Assembly (NCBI GenBank): GCA_002633005.1
Contig: NMRA01000019.1
Location: 1,515,719-1,579,718, forward strand
Direction: 5' to 3'
Length of the DNA: 64,000 bases
DNA from: Phoronis australis
Taxonomy: Eukaryota > Phoronida > Phoronidae
Shown here: in pieces, positions 25,918-39,300 of the stretch
Position numbering within the stretch: the first letter of the stretch is position 1
Layout: each line of letters begins with the position of its first letter
The notes under the pieces: generated by a model
The model's input: the letters and a program-made list of their open reading frames with translations, nothing else
What the model was told of the DNA's origin: nothing
Database searches by the model: none
Made by a program: the position numbers and the translations under genes

Positions 25918-27575
25918 GACGCTACTGCGTCCACTCCTTGTGTTTTACTGGCACCTTTGAAATTCTAAAGTAATTTAAAGTTTTATGGGATCTTATTGAC
26001 AAATCTACAGAAGTATAGATTTGACCTCGTTAAAAATACGTACGGTTTCCTAAAGTAGATAATCTGTAGAATTTTATTTTTGACGGTTGACCCAACTTCC
26101 ATAAATTTGGTCACACCGGGACCATGTCATTTCAGTAGTAAACTTGAACCAAAAAGGTACGTTGATAACAAACAACGGTACCAATAACATCATCTGACTA
26201 CCGACCTATTGTATCCATGAGGCTTTCACAGATATCTGATGCACCAAATTATACATGTACGAGTTTATAGTTTAATAACGCCACGACTGTACATAGACAC
26301 AGAATATTCGTGAATGCCTAGCATTAATCCGTGTCCCTTGACCTCATGTCCTTCGCAAATTAATTCTTTTCAACTGCATCAACAATGACATTCTTTGGTT
26401 TCCGACTGGAAGAGGTCGTGTCTGCATGCTGACACAATTTGCAAGATGCTCAGGAAAAAATAGAGCCACCTTGTCAGGAGTTGTCTTCCTCCTAGCCAAC
26501 ATGTACATGTAAGTTATCACAGTCTCTATTCAGTCACCGCGTAACAAGGTAGTCCACCACGAACAAAAACTACTATAAGAAGTTAAAAATAAATGCGACA
26601 GACGTCACCTCTAAGATCAAGTACATTTAAGGTGTTTATATAGCCAGATAGCTAGGCAATAGGGCACACACTTAACAAATGCCCAAAGAGGGGCAGACAG
26701 GTCAAGTATCATGCCCAAACGAGCGTAATGAAAACAGGTCAATATACAGATAGACTAGATAAACTATAGATAACCCAGCAATGACAACTTTTCTTAACGA
26801 GTTGTTTTTTTTTCAAAGAAAGTAGAATGGAAGATGTCAAAAATATTGTCGATTTCAATTCCGAGTAAAACGATTAAATCCAGGACTCAGATCATGCGTT
26901 CCATTGAGGCGAGAAAATCTTCGCGAGATATTATCGTGAACTACAAGCCAAGCACGCCATAGTCACACTAGTTTTCTTAGCAAGATTTTTGTTTTAACAA
27001 AATCCTACCTAGGTAAGAACGTGGACACTTATCTAACAAGACATTAAAAAACCCAGAGGAAAGACGCATTACTGAAAATTTGCCGAAGAGCTATGAGTGG
27101 GATTTAAAACAAAACAACGACTAACATTACAGTGATTGCAAAAAAAATGATATTCGTTTCTGTCAAACCACTATTTAAATTAAGTCAGGAATTTTCCAGA
27201 ATAAGGAGCCATGCACAGATTTCATCTCTTTTGCCCAATACTCTAAGTAGGGCTCTGAATCTAATCAAGATATTTTGACATATTCTACTTTTGTACGTAC
27301 TCAACATAGATGTCTATTGTTGAGTATGCAATTGCTCTAGGTGGTTAACTAATCCTCGTTTGCACTTATTTGAAGCTAAAAGGTCTGCATTCGAAATATC
27401 GAATTTTTGCTGGAGTTGCTGGGCACTCGGGTCTGGAGGTTGTGTGAGGTTATATTGACCGAGGGAGAGCAGCATTGCTCTTCAGAGGTCCATGCGACTT
27501 GATGTCACCTTCGGGATCGTTTCACATTTCTGTATTGATTTAACGCAACGAATGTGCGACTTCCTTTAATTTCAG
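25918..27575. other. Region upstream of the neurotrophin gene
   Basis: No exon recognised. One copy of the dispersed repeat core is visible at about 26905-26955 on the plus strand (GAGAAAATCTTCGCGAGATA then TTATCGTGAA). Any 5' untranslated exons of the neurotrophin gene would lie here or further upstream, but cannot be picked out by eye. Confidence 0.5.
26905..26955 (+). repeat. Dispersed repeat core, copy 4
   Basis: GAGAAAATCTTCGCGAGATA followed by TTATCGTGAA matches the core of the copies at 2.8, 10.2, 12.5 and 62.8 kb. Only the central 45-50 bases are recognisable. Confidence 0.4.
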
Positions 27576-27667
27576 ATAGTTCTTTTCATTCTCTATTGGT
27601 TGCACGGCGCTACAATGAAATCCCTAACCAAACATTCCACCACACCGACAGAAATCTCAACAACAAG
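27576..27667 (+). CDS. Neurotrophin gene, 5' exon with start codon (predicted)
   Basis: A pyrimidine-rich acceptor (CTTCCTTTAATTTCAG, ending 27575) and a consensus donor (CAACAAG then GTAGGC, at 27668) bound a 92-bp exon. The coding part begins at the ATG at 27615 and supplies 17 codons plus the bases AG. That phase joins in frame to the main exon at 29005 and makes the junction codon AGC. The main exon has no in-frame ATG before its hydrophobic signal segment, so the initiator must come from an upstream exon, and this is a phase-compatible candidate. The acceptor implies at least one further 5' exon. The 17 residues are polar (Ser/Thr/Lys-rich) and would precede the signal core, an unusually long N-region. 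Alternative first exons, as vertebrate neurotrophin genes have, are possible. Confidence 0.6.
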
Positions 27668-28984
27668 GTAGGCTTTACTGTTGGAGATGGTTTCCAGGCT
27701 TAGCAATTGTTTTTGTTATTCTTTGTTTAACAAACTTGAATCACCTGATCTCTTAGTATTTATTATGCACCACCTCTTCCAGACTATACATGCGTGTGTG
27801 GACCTATCGCCTACCTAATTTACGAATGCTGGTGTAAAACAATATCATTACGAAACGGCAGAACTCTCACTTTCAGTACTTCGAATCTATTCTGACACAT
27901 AATTTGCATGGTCACGTTGTGTCCAATCGCCGATTATTTTGTTTTGAGGTGTTCACACGGCGTGTCTCCGATTACACCAAGACAAGCGTGGACAGATAGC
28001 TAACAGCTGAGCAGACTGCTTCAAGTGATCACGCCAAGGCGCGAACTACTGAATGAACTAGCAGCTGCTTCATTCAATTGCTGTGTTTTCACATCTTGGG
28101 GTGAGCTGTCACCTCAACTAGGGTTCACTTGAAACAATTAGCTCCGTCCGTAGCTACCCGTCTGCGCTGGCCTTTACTGTCCATGTCTACTGCTGACTTT
28201 GAGACCATTTATCAAAGTGCTGTGAGCAGAACACGCTATATCATCAATCAACATCTTTGAACTTACTCGTGAAGCTGAACTCTTCAGACAACAAAAAAGA
28301 TAAAATCTTCCGTCAATTTATTATTCGAAATTGACAGGGAGATACAAAAATCATTTACAAATAGTTTACTTTTTTAAGTTTGTTTGACACGAGTTTGGCA
28401 AAACACGGAAGACGGCTAAAATTCAAGTTAAACAAATTTTTTGTCCACACAACAAAAAATCCTCAGAGCCGCCTGTTCTTGTATTCCCATACAACAGTCA
28501 CCAAAAATAATCGGAGCACCCGGAAATATCTGAACCACGCTAGTGGTTGGAAAATGCCAGAGCCTGCGACTTTGGAGACTTTTGTACCCTGATCCAAGAT
28601 CATGATTTGTTTTGACGTACAGCATTCAAAAATCGTTTCAATTTATACTTTAGCAGTCTCATTAGAATATCTCGGTTCCAATTTTTTGTTAAAGCGATGT
28701 TGCGTCACAGTGGAGAGGAGTGAGTGCAATTTCTGGGATTCTGTTCAATATGTTTTCAATGCCGTTCAACCCCTGCGTGTTCTTTTGAAACTGACCATGA
28801 CTGAAATTTCTCATGTGTAAAATTATCGCGAAAACCAATACGCCACGTAAAAGCAAGATTACACCACACTGAAAGTAAACCTCTTCTACCCAAAAAAGAA
28901 CTTCATGGATATCTTTAACTCAGTTGCAAGTAATTCACTTATTGATAAACAGAGTTATGCTCAAACAAAACAACCATCTGTCAT

Positions 28985-29004
28985 TTTACTTTTTTAATTC
29001 CTAG
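28985..29004 (+). promoter_or_regulatory. 3' splice site of neurotrophin main exon
   Basis: A long T-rich tract (TTTTACTTTTTTAATTC) runs into CTAG, marking the exon start at 29005. The frame is open across the site back to a TAA at 28946, so the splice site rather than a start codon defines the exon edge. Confidence 0.7.
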
Positions 29005-29674
29005 CTTTATTGTAATTTTGCCCAAAAGGCTCAACTGGTTTTCAGCCCTTTATTGTTCCGTGTTGCCGTTTTTAATTGCATATCTTTGCTTATGCTCGCC
29101 CTCTTGTTTCAGGCTTTTGCACCAAGGAAACGGGAGTATTGTCTTTCATAATAATAAATATAATTATAATAAAACACGGCAGCATCAAGATTTAACCGAC
29201 TCGCTGTTTAATGGCATTGATATGCAATATCTTACAAGTAGTAATCCGCTGGATTTATTTCACAAAGTACAAACTTACAATCGAAAGTTAGAACGATTTA
29301 AAAGACAGACGTCATCGAAATTAGATTATGATAATCAGAGATTGTGCTGCCCCACAGTGTCGAAAAGGGTAAAATTACTCGGCGGAAAGACCAAGGACAA
29401 GAAATTTGTGAAGCTATTTAATACTCGGAATTCGACACAAAGATTTTACATCACGAAGTGCCACAAAGACTTTAAGCACAAAAAATGTCAATTCATTGAA
29501 CCACGATATAAAGAGCTTGCATTATGCTTGCCTTTAAAAAGTTGGACTTACGCAGTCGTGCGAGACTTCAACAGCACCAGCGATTCGGACTGGAGGGTGG
29601 ATTACATACAATATGACGTGGGTTGCACGTGTAAAATGCGTCGCTTACTTCCGGAAGACAGGACACCTCGGTGA
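29005..29674 (+). CDS. Neurotrophin-family precursor, main exon
   Basis: Secreted neurotrophic growth factor precursor; family members act as cystine-knot dimers on Trk and p75-type receptors. With the 5' exon the model is 240 residues. Hydrophobic segment about 30-50 (FSALYCSVLPFLIAYLCL) is the likely signal peptide. A pro-region with N-glycosylation sequons (about N60 and N73) ends at the dibasic RFKR (115-118). Cleavage there gives a mature chain of 122 residues, the usual neurotrophin size. The mature chain keeps the six knot cysteines: one of C132/C133, C170 (FYITKC), C179 (KKCQFIE), C192, and C225 and C227 (VGCTCK). It also keeps the W preceding the CxC block (DWRVDYIQYD) and two more sequons (N160 and N207). 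A doubled cysteine at 132-133 is odd. The acceptor TTTTTTAATTCCTAG ends at 29004, and the stop is TGA at 29672-29674. Spaetzle-like proteins are the main alternative, but spacing and the W-I-D-C-x-C pattern favour neurotrophin. Confidence 0.85.
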
Positions 29675-30357
29675 ACGGATTTAAGCGAGGATGGGGCGTT
29701 CACACGAGCAGTGGACGTCGCTTCTAATATTCACGTTGAGGAATTAGATATATTTTCTCTGTTCATTTGTGCGCGTTCAAGCTGCAGCGACCTTTGACTT
29801 AAACAACTGTAAAAATTATCACTTTACTGGAGAAAATATTTTAATTCACCGCCATTGTACTGACTGTGAATGTTGCAATTACGTCATAAAGTTTTTCGTA
29901 TCTTGAACCATGAAGTTATGTATGTTTGCATATGTCCCGAGAGAAGAAGTTGAACAACCAAGGTCTTTCTTTGCTTCAAATTTATGAAAATGTGGCTATA
30001 GGCTTGCTGTTCAGTATTATTTTATCAATAGGTCATATTGTGCGCTTAAACTTACCAGGAGCCCATATTCCTGAGGCGATATTCAGTAATGTTGGCCGAT
30101 GTTGTAACATCGTGAAATCTAATTCTTGAGTTCTTATAGGGGGTGCTTATTCAGCGTGCGTGCGCACAGGTCGTGATGGCTTAGTGAGTAAATGGTGCAC
30201 GTCGATTGCTTAAAAGCCCATTGTGAGACTTGGAGCCACGACGCTCCGCCCATCCACGATACAATTTGTGACCTGATGGCTATCCTGAGCATCTCATGGA
30301 AGGCCTTTTACTAAAATCTGTTAATACTGTTTGAGTAAAACTGGTTGCTGAGTGATT

Positions 30358-30363
30358 ATTAAA
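30358..30363 (+). terminator. Candidate poly(A) signal for neurotrophin gene
   Basis: ATTAAA, the common variant hexamer, lies about 680 bases after the stop codon. No AATAAA is seen between 29675 and this point. It is only a candidate, as the hexamer also occurs by chance in AT-rich DNA. Confidence 0.25.
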
Positions 30364-33300
30364 CATGATTTTATTTATTATATTGACATGTGTTAAACAG
30401 GTTTAAGGTGATATAAGACTGTCATTCTCAAGTCTGTGTTTGTAGTCAAAGAAATACAAAACTGTGAATTTTTAACTCAGTTGAGCATGTATTCCGTGAA
30501 CGTATGAAGCCTGAAGAATTTAGCTTTTGTTTTTGTTTCCAATCTGCCATAACTTGGGTCACATGATCATGTCATTTACAATTTAGCTAAAAAGTAAGGT
30601 ACGTCGATACCTAGACAACGGTATCTATAGCATTTACCAAATTTTGTTTAGTACAAATGTTCAAGACGAAATCTCAAAAACCTTGTTGCATTTTACTAAA
30701 GTATCATTTCCTTTTTGTCTGACGAAATTTTTGATTTTTGGGAATACCAAAAGTACTATGTTTGGTAGCTCTGACCTGACATGACGGCTGGGGTTTACAT
30801 TACTCGTTTAAAAGGTTTGGTGTTCGGAGGGAAGTAGTTGATCTTGAGCGCCATTCAACAGGTGTGCGCAAGTGACACAGCTTAGTGTACTTCACTCACG
30901 TTTTTGTGGCCCAGTCAACCCGAAACTCACACCACTGTCGAACGCCCAGTCTGAGTGTTTGTTTTTCAAAGTTTTGCATTTACCTGGCACCCACATTTTC
31001 CCTCGTTGCCGACGGTGCTGTAGTGGTAAACTTAGAGGTAAGTAGGTGTCCAAATCCTAGCGTATCACCTTGAACGCTGAATTTTAAAAGTTCATTGAAC
31101 TCGCAAAACTTGACTCACAAACACGCAGGCCTACTTTCTGACTCACGAGGGGGTATTTATATAGAGTCTGCAGTGGCGGATCTTGGATGTCGGAGAAATA
31201 GGTTCAACCACACATATTCGCGTGCATCCCAAGCGGTCTCTGAAGGGGCCCCAAGCACAATTACAGTATAAAGGAAAATAGGAGTGTAACGCCAGAAATG
31301 AGGCGCTGGCGGCAATTTTTAGGGTGTGTCATCGGGGCCCTTCGACACACCCCCCCCCCCCCTTATCCATCTATGGTGTGACACCATAACTGTTTCTTTA
31401 GCTTGAAATATTAATAAAAATTCTATTACTCGGCAAGCATATATGTATGCCTGGTGGTCGCTCGCGCCGAAATATTCGGCAACAATGCTGTCGTCAGCGT
31501 AGCCATTGATGCCGTAAGCTATCGCCTGGAGACTATGCCCCACTACATGTATACCGCCACTTTCCGTGCCTAGACGCTACGTTAAATTGTGGGCTGAGTA
31601 GGTGGCTGGCTGCAACTTCGTGCGCTTACACCCCGCTATGCCGTGAGGTGGGTAGGCGTTACGTTAAAAAGCAAAAATGTGATTGGATGCGCCTACATGT
31701 ACGTGCGCCTACGTTCCACTACAGCAATGGTTACGCGCTAACCGGGTATTCCTGATAAAGCCCTTGCATGCGAATTTTCGAGAACAAAACAAGACTTTCA
31801 GAAAGCGTGGTCCCCCAACTGTAATGGCTGGTATTAACAGAGTGGTGTAAACCAGCAGCAAGTATCAACATTGTCGCGGGGAATGGCCAGAAATTCCGAT
31901 CACAGGTTTCTGTAGCTTATTTGAGAATTAAAAAATCGAAAACAGTTTGGCTAATTTCTTGCCTAGCAACACGACCTTTTGAAGGGGATTTATTCGGATG
32001 TTCATGTATCTGCTGCTCTAATGATGCCATTTTGACCCACAAATAGGAATAGAAATGCGCAGCCACCACACAGTTACAAAAAGTTGCACGCCTTGTGTTT
32101 TTCCGATGCAGTTAACCCCTTTTGATGTAATTATGTGTTTGGAATAAATGTTGTGCACACGGTGAGTTGAGAAAGGAGTAAACTGACCGGGTTCATAGCC
32201 GGGTCTCTAATTTTAGAAGTGCTTAGTAATTTACATCCTTGCGTAAATCTGGTCTAATTACTATTTGGGTCTTTTAATTTTATTTGACTGGGTCCAAAAC
32301 ATCAAACTGTCGCCACACTAAACAGGCACCAATTGAAAAATCAGCTGACTCAAACTATAGTGTCGGTGAAACTCATACGATCGCTCCACAAATTTAGCGG
32401 GTGCAGATGACAGACGTTTCAATTTCTGGGAATCTGATATCTCATTCAGGACTACAGATGAATGGACACACCTGTAACTCCCTGAACTGTTGCCAGGTAT
32501 GTACACTTACAAGTACACTAACTGTGGTCGACCATCTGCCGTGGATTAGCCGGACGAAACATATGTGGGCGAGGTTCATGTTATCAAGTAGACTTCTCCT
32601 GACTGTTCCTTGCGGTTCGAACCTCGTTTTAGCATTAGAATGTCAACCATGCATATATTTATATAGTCTTTAGAGTACATGTACACCCAGTTACGGCGAA
32701 TAGTAAAATATCAACTTCAATTTGCGCACAAACTTGATTCTTTTGAAGGAAACATGAATTGTATCGGAGAGCACGCATTGTTTGAGAAAACTAAGGAAAT
32801 TTGCGGACGGAAAAATGCCTAACTAGCCGGAGCCGGTATAAAGCATCGGTAATGATTACATAACCAATTGGTGATTCAAAAGATTACTTATCGGATATAA
32901 TGATGATAAAACAATTACAGCTGAACATAGCCATCCCGCAAGTCAAGTAACCTTCGAAGTTTGTACTTACAAGTAGTTTGTCGTAAACATCCACTAGATA
33001 AAATCTGAGACTTGGAAATCTAGACGTTATATCGTTGTTAAGGTTACATAGGACCGTTCAAATATTCCAGATTTGACTAGTTTTGGAAAATCGTTTCTCA
33101 GAAACAGCTATTTGCATTCATATGAAACGTTGGGATACTTTGATTTATGCCCAGTTCTAACCAAAGCTCTGATAGGAATTGTTTGGCCTTCCTCTATGCC
33201 TTTTGTACGAGGGGCTTATGCAGTAAGTCGTGAAATGATTGACATTGTAAAACACAAAATCGGCAGGCTATTTGAGAAATCCGTAACAACGTTTTTGAGA

Positions 33301-36300
33301 TCTCACCGTGAATATTTATTTCTAATAGAGACTGCTCATACTTAACAATCAATGTACCTTTCCGTTTTGCTTAATTTAAATAAATCTACATGGCCACGTG
33401 ACCAATGATAAGAGTTTGGAAACAGTCAAAAAACAAAATCTACATGCTTTTTGCTTTTACAAAATGTATACGTTTAATACGTGAAAGTCAGTAACTGAAT
33501 TGATACGGCTTGCTGATATGACGTGTTACGCAAAAGTTGAGCTGGTCATGACTGTTGGAAAGATGATTCGGTATCACTCACAGTTTACACGAGAAATTTC
33601 AATCAGCTCCAACAAAACTGGGTGCCGATTTTATCGTTTGCCTAGACATCTGAGCGCAATGCTTTAATATTTCAAATGTCTGGTAAGAGCCTGGTGCCCT
33701 GTGCTCACTGTCTCGGGCTTAAACGATTTTTGATTGAGTACAGGCGTGTCTTGAATGGCCTGAAACGTACTTTATTAATAAAACAGACAGAGATGTTAAC
33801 ATTTACGACAAAAAATAAAACGCTAAACAACAGTCCTCGTGCCAAAGACAAGTGTTTTTGTCGGTGATCCCACTCCTTGAAGTTAACAGCGAAACCCATA
33901 ATTCTCAGCGTCGCCACAACTATGTGTTCTACCAGAGACTATGATAATGTGCTCTGTCCTACGAACGGCTTCAAGTGAGGACCACGTCAAGCAAGTCAAT
34001 TTTCACTGCACCACGAAATGCTCACGCGGGAATCGAATCTTGGGTCCCAATCGCTTTCACCTTGGGTGAGCTCTCGTAAGCTAGTCCGGTCACTGAGAGC
34101 CATCACCGTAAGACGCATTTGGAGCAATAAGCTATGTCATTACTTTTAGTGTTATTGACTACCCACTTTGATCACGACCCTCAGGTTGCGTTTCGCAAAG
34201 CTGGACCTGTTTTGAGTTGGGCTAAGTCAAACCAGATCATAAAAGAACAAGTTTTGCACGAGAAGGGCAGTTGCCTTGCTGATATATGAGTCCAGGCTAA
34301 AGGTTGGTTTCGCGTAGTGCGCTCGTACTAGCGCGATAGAGAACTTTTTGGCAGAGTAAACAGGTCGATTCGATGCTCTATGGGTAACCGGTCATAAAAT
34401 GACTCTTAAAATAGCGAATACGTGGCGAAAATCGCGCTTGCTAATAAACGTGTTTTATCGCTGGATACTTCTACCTGAGTATTGCAAGGATGTTAAAACA
34501 AACACATTTGCATTTATCTCCCGGATTACTCTCAGTCTCACGATACCAGGGATTTTGGTTGAAGCAACTTTAATGACATGCATTTGAAGTGCAATCAATA
34601 ATTCAGAGATTTTTTGTTGTAACGATGGCTAATCAACGGTATGAATGCGGACTTTGGGACTATTATTAGCTGTCATCGCTATTTTTAAAAGTGCTCCGTT
34701 TGAACGCACATAGTTGGCAGAAAGAAAAAATGAAAGTGTATCAACCCTAGTACTTTGGGATGGGCATAAACGAAACATTTGCCAATCTTGTGGATATGTT
34801 TTGAAACCGTGAAACGTGCCACTTTTAACAGGCCTGAATCTCCAGTGGTGTTCACTCACGTGACAGGTGCAAAACATCAGTTTACCAGTGTAGATGTTTG
34901 TCATGAGGAATTTTATTTCAATCCATTATATTTGATTTCAGTGGAATTAAAAATTCAGATTGATATGCGTAGCCACAACTTATAAAAGGGAACATCTTGT
35001 GCCTGTGCATATCCGGGTCAACACAGTTATTGCGTTTGGTCATCGAGTATTTCATATACAGGTACATGGATAAATTATATTTATTTCAAGTGTCATTTGG
35101 TATGTGTGACATATTAACCTATGAAACGGATCTCGTACCATTAGCTTTGCTGCACCACACGCTCCTTTATACTGGGCACAACAGGTCCCACTTCAGGGCA
35201 AATTTTACTGTCCTTCAGAGAAGCTACACTGAAATGACTTTTTCACGGTTATCCCTGCCCATTCCCGTATGATGTGCATAATATCCCCGGCCGTACATGG
35301 AAACACTTACTAGTCCATTACTTATGAAACATGCTTTGAATGACATTGTTTGAATTCGGTGCTATAACGAGGGCTATTATGTATTCCGTAACTTTCCATG
35401 TACATTCACATGTTTTGTGGTCAGTCCCAGAACAGCCGTCGGCAAAATTCTGTTGACGCAACTCTTAAGTTAGCTATGCCCGTGCACACTGACGATGTTC
35501 GATATTCGTTGGATTTATTATCGATTGTGAACACGGTTGTCCTGGAAGATTTTGTCCCTAAAGCATGAAATATTCAAATTCGTTCAAACACTTTACGTTT
35601 GCTACCACCTCATTTCAAACTTCGGATGATATGTAAACAAATAAAACTGCATGAAATAAATTATCTGTCAGTTACCAGTCTTTTACCCAAAAGGTTCTGA
35701 AGACTTTAAAGAAACTTCTATGAGATGGTCAGGAGGGAAAAAAGAGCGATCGGGGGAATTTTTGGAAATAGTTTATACTTCGTGGTCATACAACGGTGTT
35801 TTTTAGTGCAGAACAATCTCCAAACCTAATTTGGGATCAGTGACACCAAAAGGTTACCAAATCGTGTCATAATTAATTTCATAAAAATCCAATTAAGGAC
35901 AAGAAAGCGATGGAAATGTACCTCAACCTGAAATGGCGTTGAAAATATGTTTTCCTAACCACATATTTCTATTATATCAATCACATTTAGGTTTCGCTAA
36001 ACAATCAAAAGTCTAGAGCCTTACAATTTTAACTGCCCCCGGCGGACGTCGCAATTTCTCTTCCTGGCCACCACNATCAAGCTCCACCCCCCCTTTTCAC
36101 AACAAATTAAGTAACATGCGTGCACCCAGCGTAAAATATAGAGCGGCTCAAATGTCTTGTTATGGGGACCTTTTACTGAAGAAAATCAACGAGGGCTGGA
36201 AAAAGGGGCCACTAGGTTCAGGCCTACGAATTGAGCATCTGCGCGGCTTTCCTGTGTCCTTTGTGGACGTTGGTGTTGTTTACTCGGACTTTTTTCACTG

Positions 36301-39300
36301 AGGGGAATATTTTTGCCCATTCGAGCCCCCGGAGCCCATGAGTAATCCTCTCCTATGTCGCACAATTCCGAGCTGCCGCCCACCACTTGGCTGCGGCGCC
36401 ATGTATATCCCTATATCGGTATTGAAGTAACCCGGCACTGCCCCTTCAAACTGTACTAAAGAGATGTGACGCAGATCATGACTTTGTTGAATTCACTGCT
36501 GCAGTTACTGTGGGTGTTCCTTCGGGATATTTTGTCTTACCATAGCCATAAAACGATGATATTATTTAGAATATAAACGCATCCAGGCGAGGCCAGGGAG
36601 GATCGTTTCCAAATGCGGAAGCCAATGAAATAGGGGCTTCAATCCGAAGTAAGACTGATTATGATTTATTAGACTGTAAATAGATGTATAGCCAAAATGC
36701 CGACTCGTGTATGACAATGAAACATACCATAAAAAGTTGTCAGGGTGAAAGTAGGGTTCCCGTGTCACATTGCAGGTTTGCTTGTCCATTATCTGTCGAT
36801 GAATGCCCATTCATCGTGTTGATGCTATCCTACATTTAATTTTAAATTTGTCAATTGACGATTTTCATCCTTCAGCCCAGCTCTGTCCAAAATATTTGCC
36901 CTTTAGGGATGGCACAACAATATTTTATTCACTTCGATTTTCTATTCAAAAATCTCTCGCTATAGAAATCTCGGTCTGTAACATATGGATCGAGACCGTA
37001 GCCGAGTATTGACACGTCAATGTTGATTTAAAGACAGTTGAAAATTCAAACACTGTTTAAATAACCAATTTGCTTGTACAGTTTGCTGTTGCGTTGAGCG
37101 CATTGTCTCCCCTGTGATATATACGTAAACATATCGTTTCATTCGTATTAAAAATGAACATGAAAGATTAATTACACCAAAACTGGACTCAAAATTCCTT
37201 TGTTTTAATAGCAGTAAGTCGTGATCGTCAAAAATCTTCTGCAACTTCAGGCCGAAGCCCTGGGGCTCGAAATCAGCAATGCTTAGCAATTTTTGCGGGC
37301 CTGTCTTATTATGGTAACATTATTGGCGAGGGAAATCCTTTTCTCAGGTCCGCCCAACGCTGAAAGGCTCGATTTGCAGCCAAACGCTCTGTTAGTTGAG
37401 CTTAGTCACTCCCGGTATGCTTAAAAATGCTTTAAAGGTACTGTTCCCTTTGCATTCGCCGATTTAGAACACGTCAGTCAAAAGATCTCATAAAAAATGT
37501 AAGCAGACCGTAACTTTTCGGCGTGTTTGTGATTGCTAAATATTATTGTTATTAATTTTTAAATAGTCATATAAAACTTCAATTCACATGGCAGCAGTGC
37601 AGTGTACACAGATACGCAAAAGTAACCTGTTAATCACTACGGCGGCAATTTTAGATGGTGACGCACTACCAAAATAAACATTAAACTAAGACATTTATGT
37701 TATATTCATAGTCCTCTAAGTTTGGAAATATTTGGTGCTGTGTTGAATGAGTATGATTTATGCTTAATTTCTACAGAGCTAAGTTGTGCTATTACCCGTT
37801 TTATGAGTTTTTAATTAAAATAAAGCGGAAACAGTATCTTTAAGATTATTTATTATTTTGATAAAGTCACTGGCCTTGATTTAATCGAATGCCTGGCAGA
37901 CAATATTAAAATAACATCACACGTATTTCATTTAAATGATAGTTCTGACCGAAGCTACTGACTTCAAAAGTCTGTACCACTCAACAATAGTCTCGAAATC
38001 TGAGTTTTTGGTGGGTTCTATAAACTATTATGTCGCTTTATTCTGCGGTTAACTTTGTTTGACTTCCTACATCGGTTTCTTCTATTTCTTCCACTCTAAA
38101 TCGACGAAGACAAGCTTGCTTTAATGAATATGTGTTTACAACGGGTAGTATTTCTAGCCGGAAGATAGAGCTGCGCAGATTCAATTCTATTGCTAAACAA
38201 TTTAAAGGTGCTATGATCCCAGACGTCTTTCAGAAAGGACTTTTTTTTTGACCACTCACCTTTATCAAACGGACCTCAGCAGTTGCGTGTTCGGCGTATA
38301 AAATTATTCAAACCAGAACCTGGTCTCAAGCATTTATATTTTCCACTCACGCCAATGGCCAGCAGTTGATACAACGCTAAGTAGTCTAAATCAAAAGTTT
38401 TTTTTCCTTAACAGAAGGCGGTTTCAAGGCAGCTTTAATAATGTTCGCATTACTTTGGTATTAAAGTTATTCACAAATTTCAAGGTGCAGCACGAGCGCA
38501 ACTTGGAGTTTGTTTGCCACAGCTTATTTAAATTATTGACCCTAATGTATACCAATCACTGTTTGTTTTCGACACGCGTTAAGAATCTGCCACCAAGACT
38601 GCTATAAAAGAGTAATTACATGTTGGTTGGTACTTTCTAGCACCGTTCATCAGCACATGGCTGAACACAAAACGACTGATGTGTAATACCTGGTGGCATT
38701 TGCGTCATGCACTGAAAAAGTCCTGCAAATTATTGCCTTGTATCGTTGTCGAGGGCATTATTTGAACTTAGATAACAAGACCAATACGTTAATACCTAAG
38801 GCAATCACATGAAACAAAGGCCATAATCTCCACAACTCTTCTGGCGTATTGTCTACAGATTGACATGGAGTGTTCATTTAACTACACGTAACAAGGTTTG
38901 TCAAACCTGAAAATGACGCATTCATGTCAACAATTCATCAAGTGATAACATGTTTTTCCGTTTCCGTTTAAACATAATCTCATCTCTTCATAAAACGAAA
39001 TTGAATTTAGATTTATTTGTTGTCACTTGGTTTCCAAATGATGCTATGCGTGTTTAATACACTGCATCATTCTTGTCTTATATCCTAATTTGAAGATAAC
39101 CATTTCTGACTCGCCATGTAGCTTTTGATACAATTGAAATCAGCGTTTTCTAAAATTAATTCCCCCGGGGAAAATGACGTAATCTTAACATTCTTGCAGA
39201 CCACTACCAACCCAATGGCAGCAGTGGGATGAAAGCTGTCTGTTTCGTAAACGAAGCTTCTAAAATGGGATTCTGTTGTTGTTGGCTTTGACATTTGAAC

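Noticed and set aside
25535-25973. Frames spanning the N run
   Set aside because: They exist only because undefined bases contain no stop.
35995-36430. GC-richer block with minus-strand frames
   Set aside because: Frame-broken and contains an ambiguous base; no family recognised, though it may be degraded transposon sequence.
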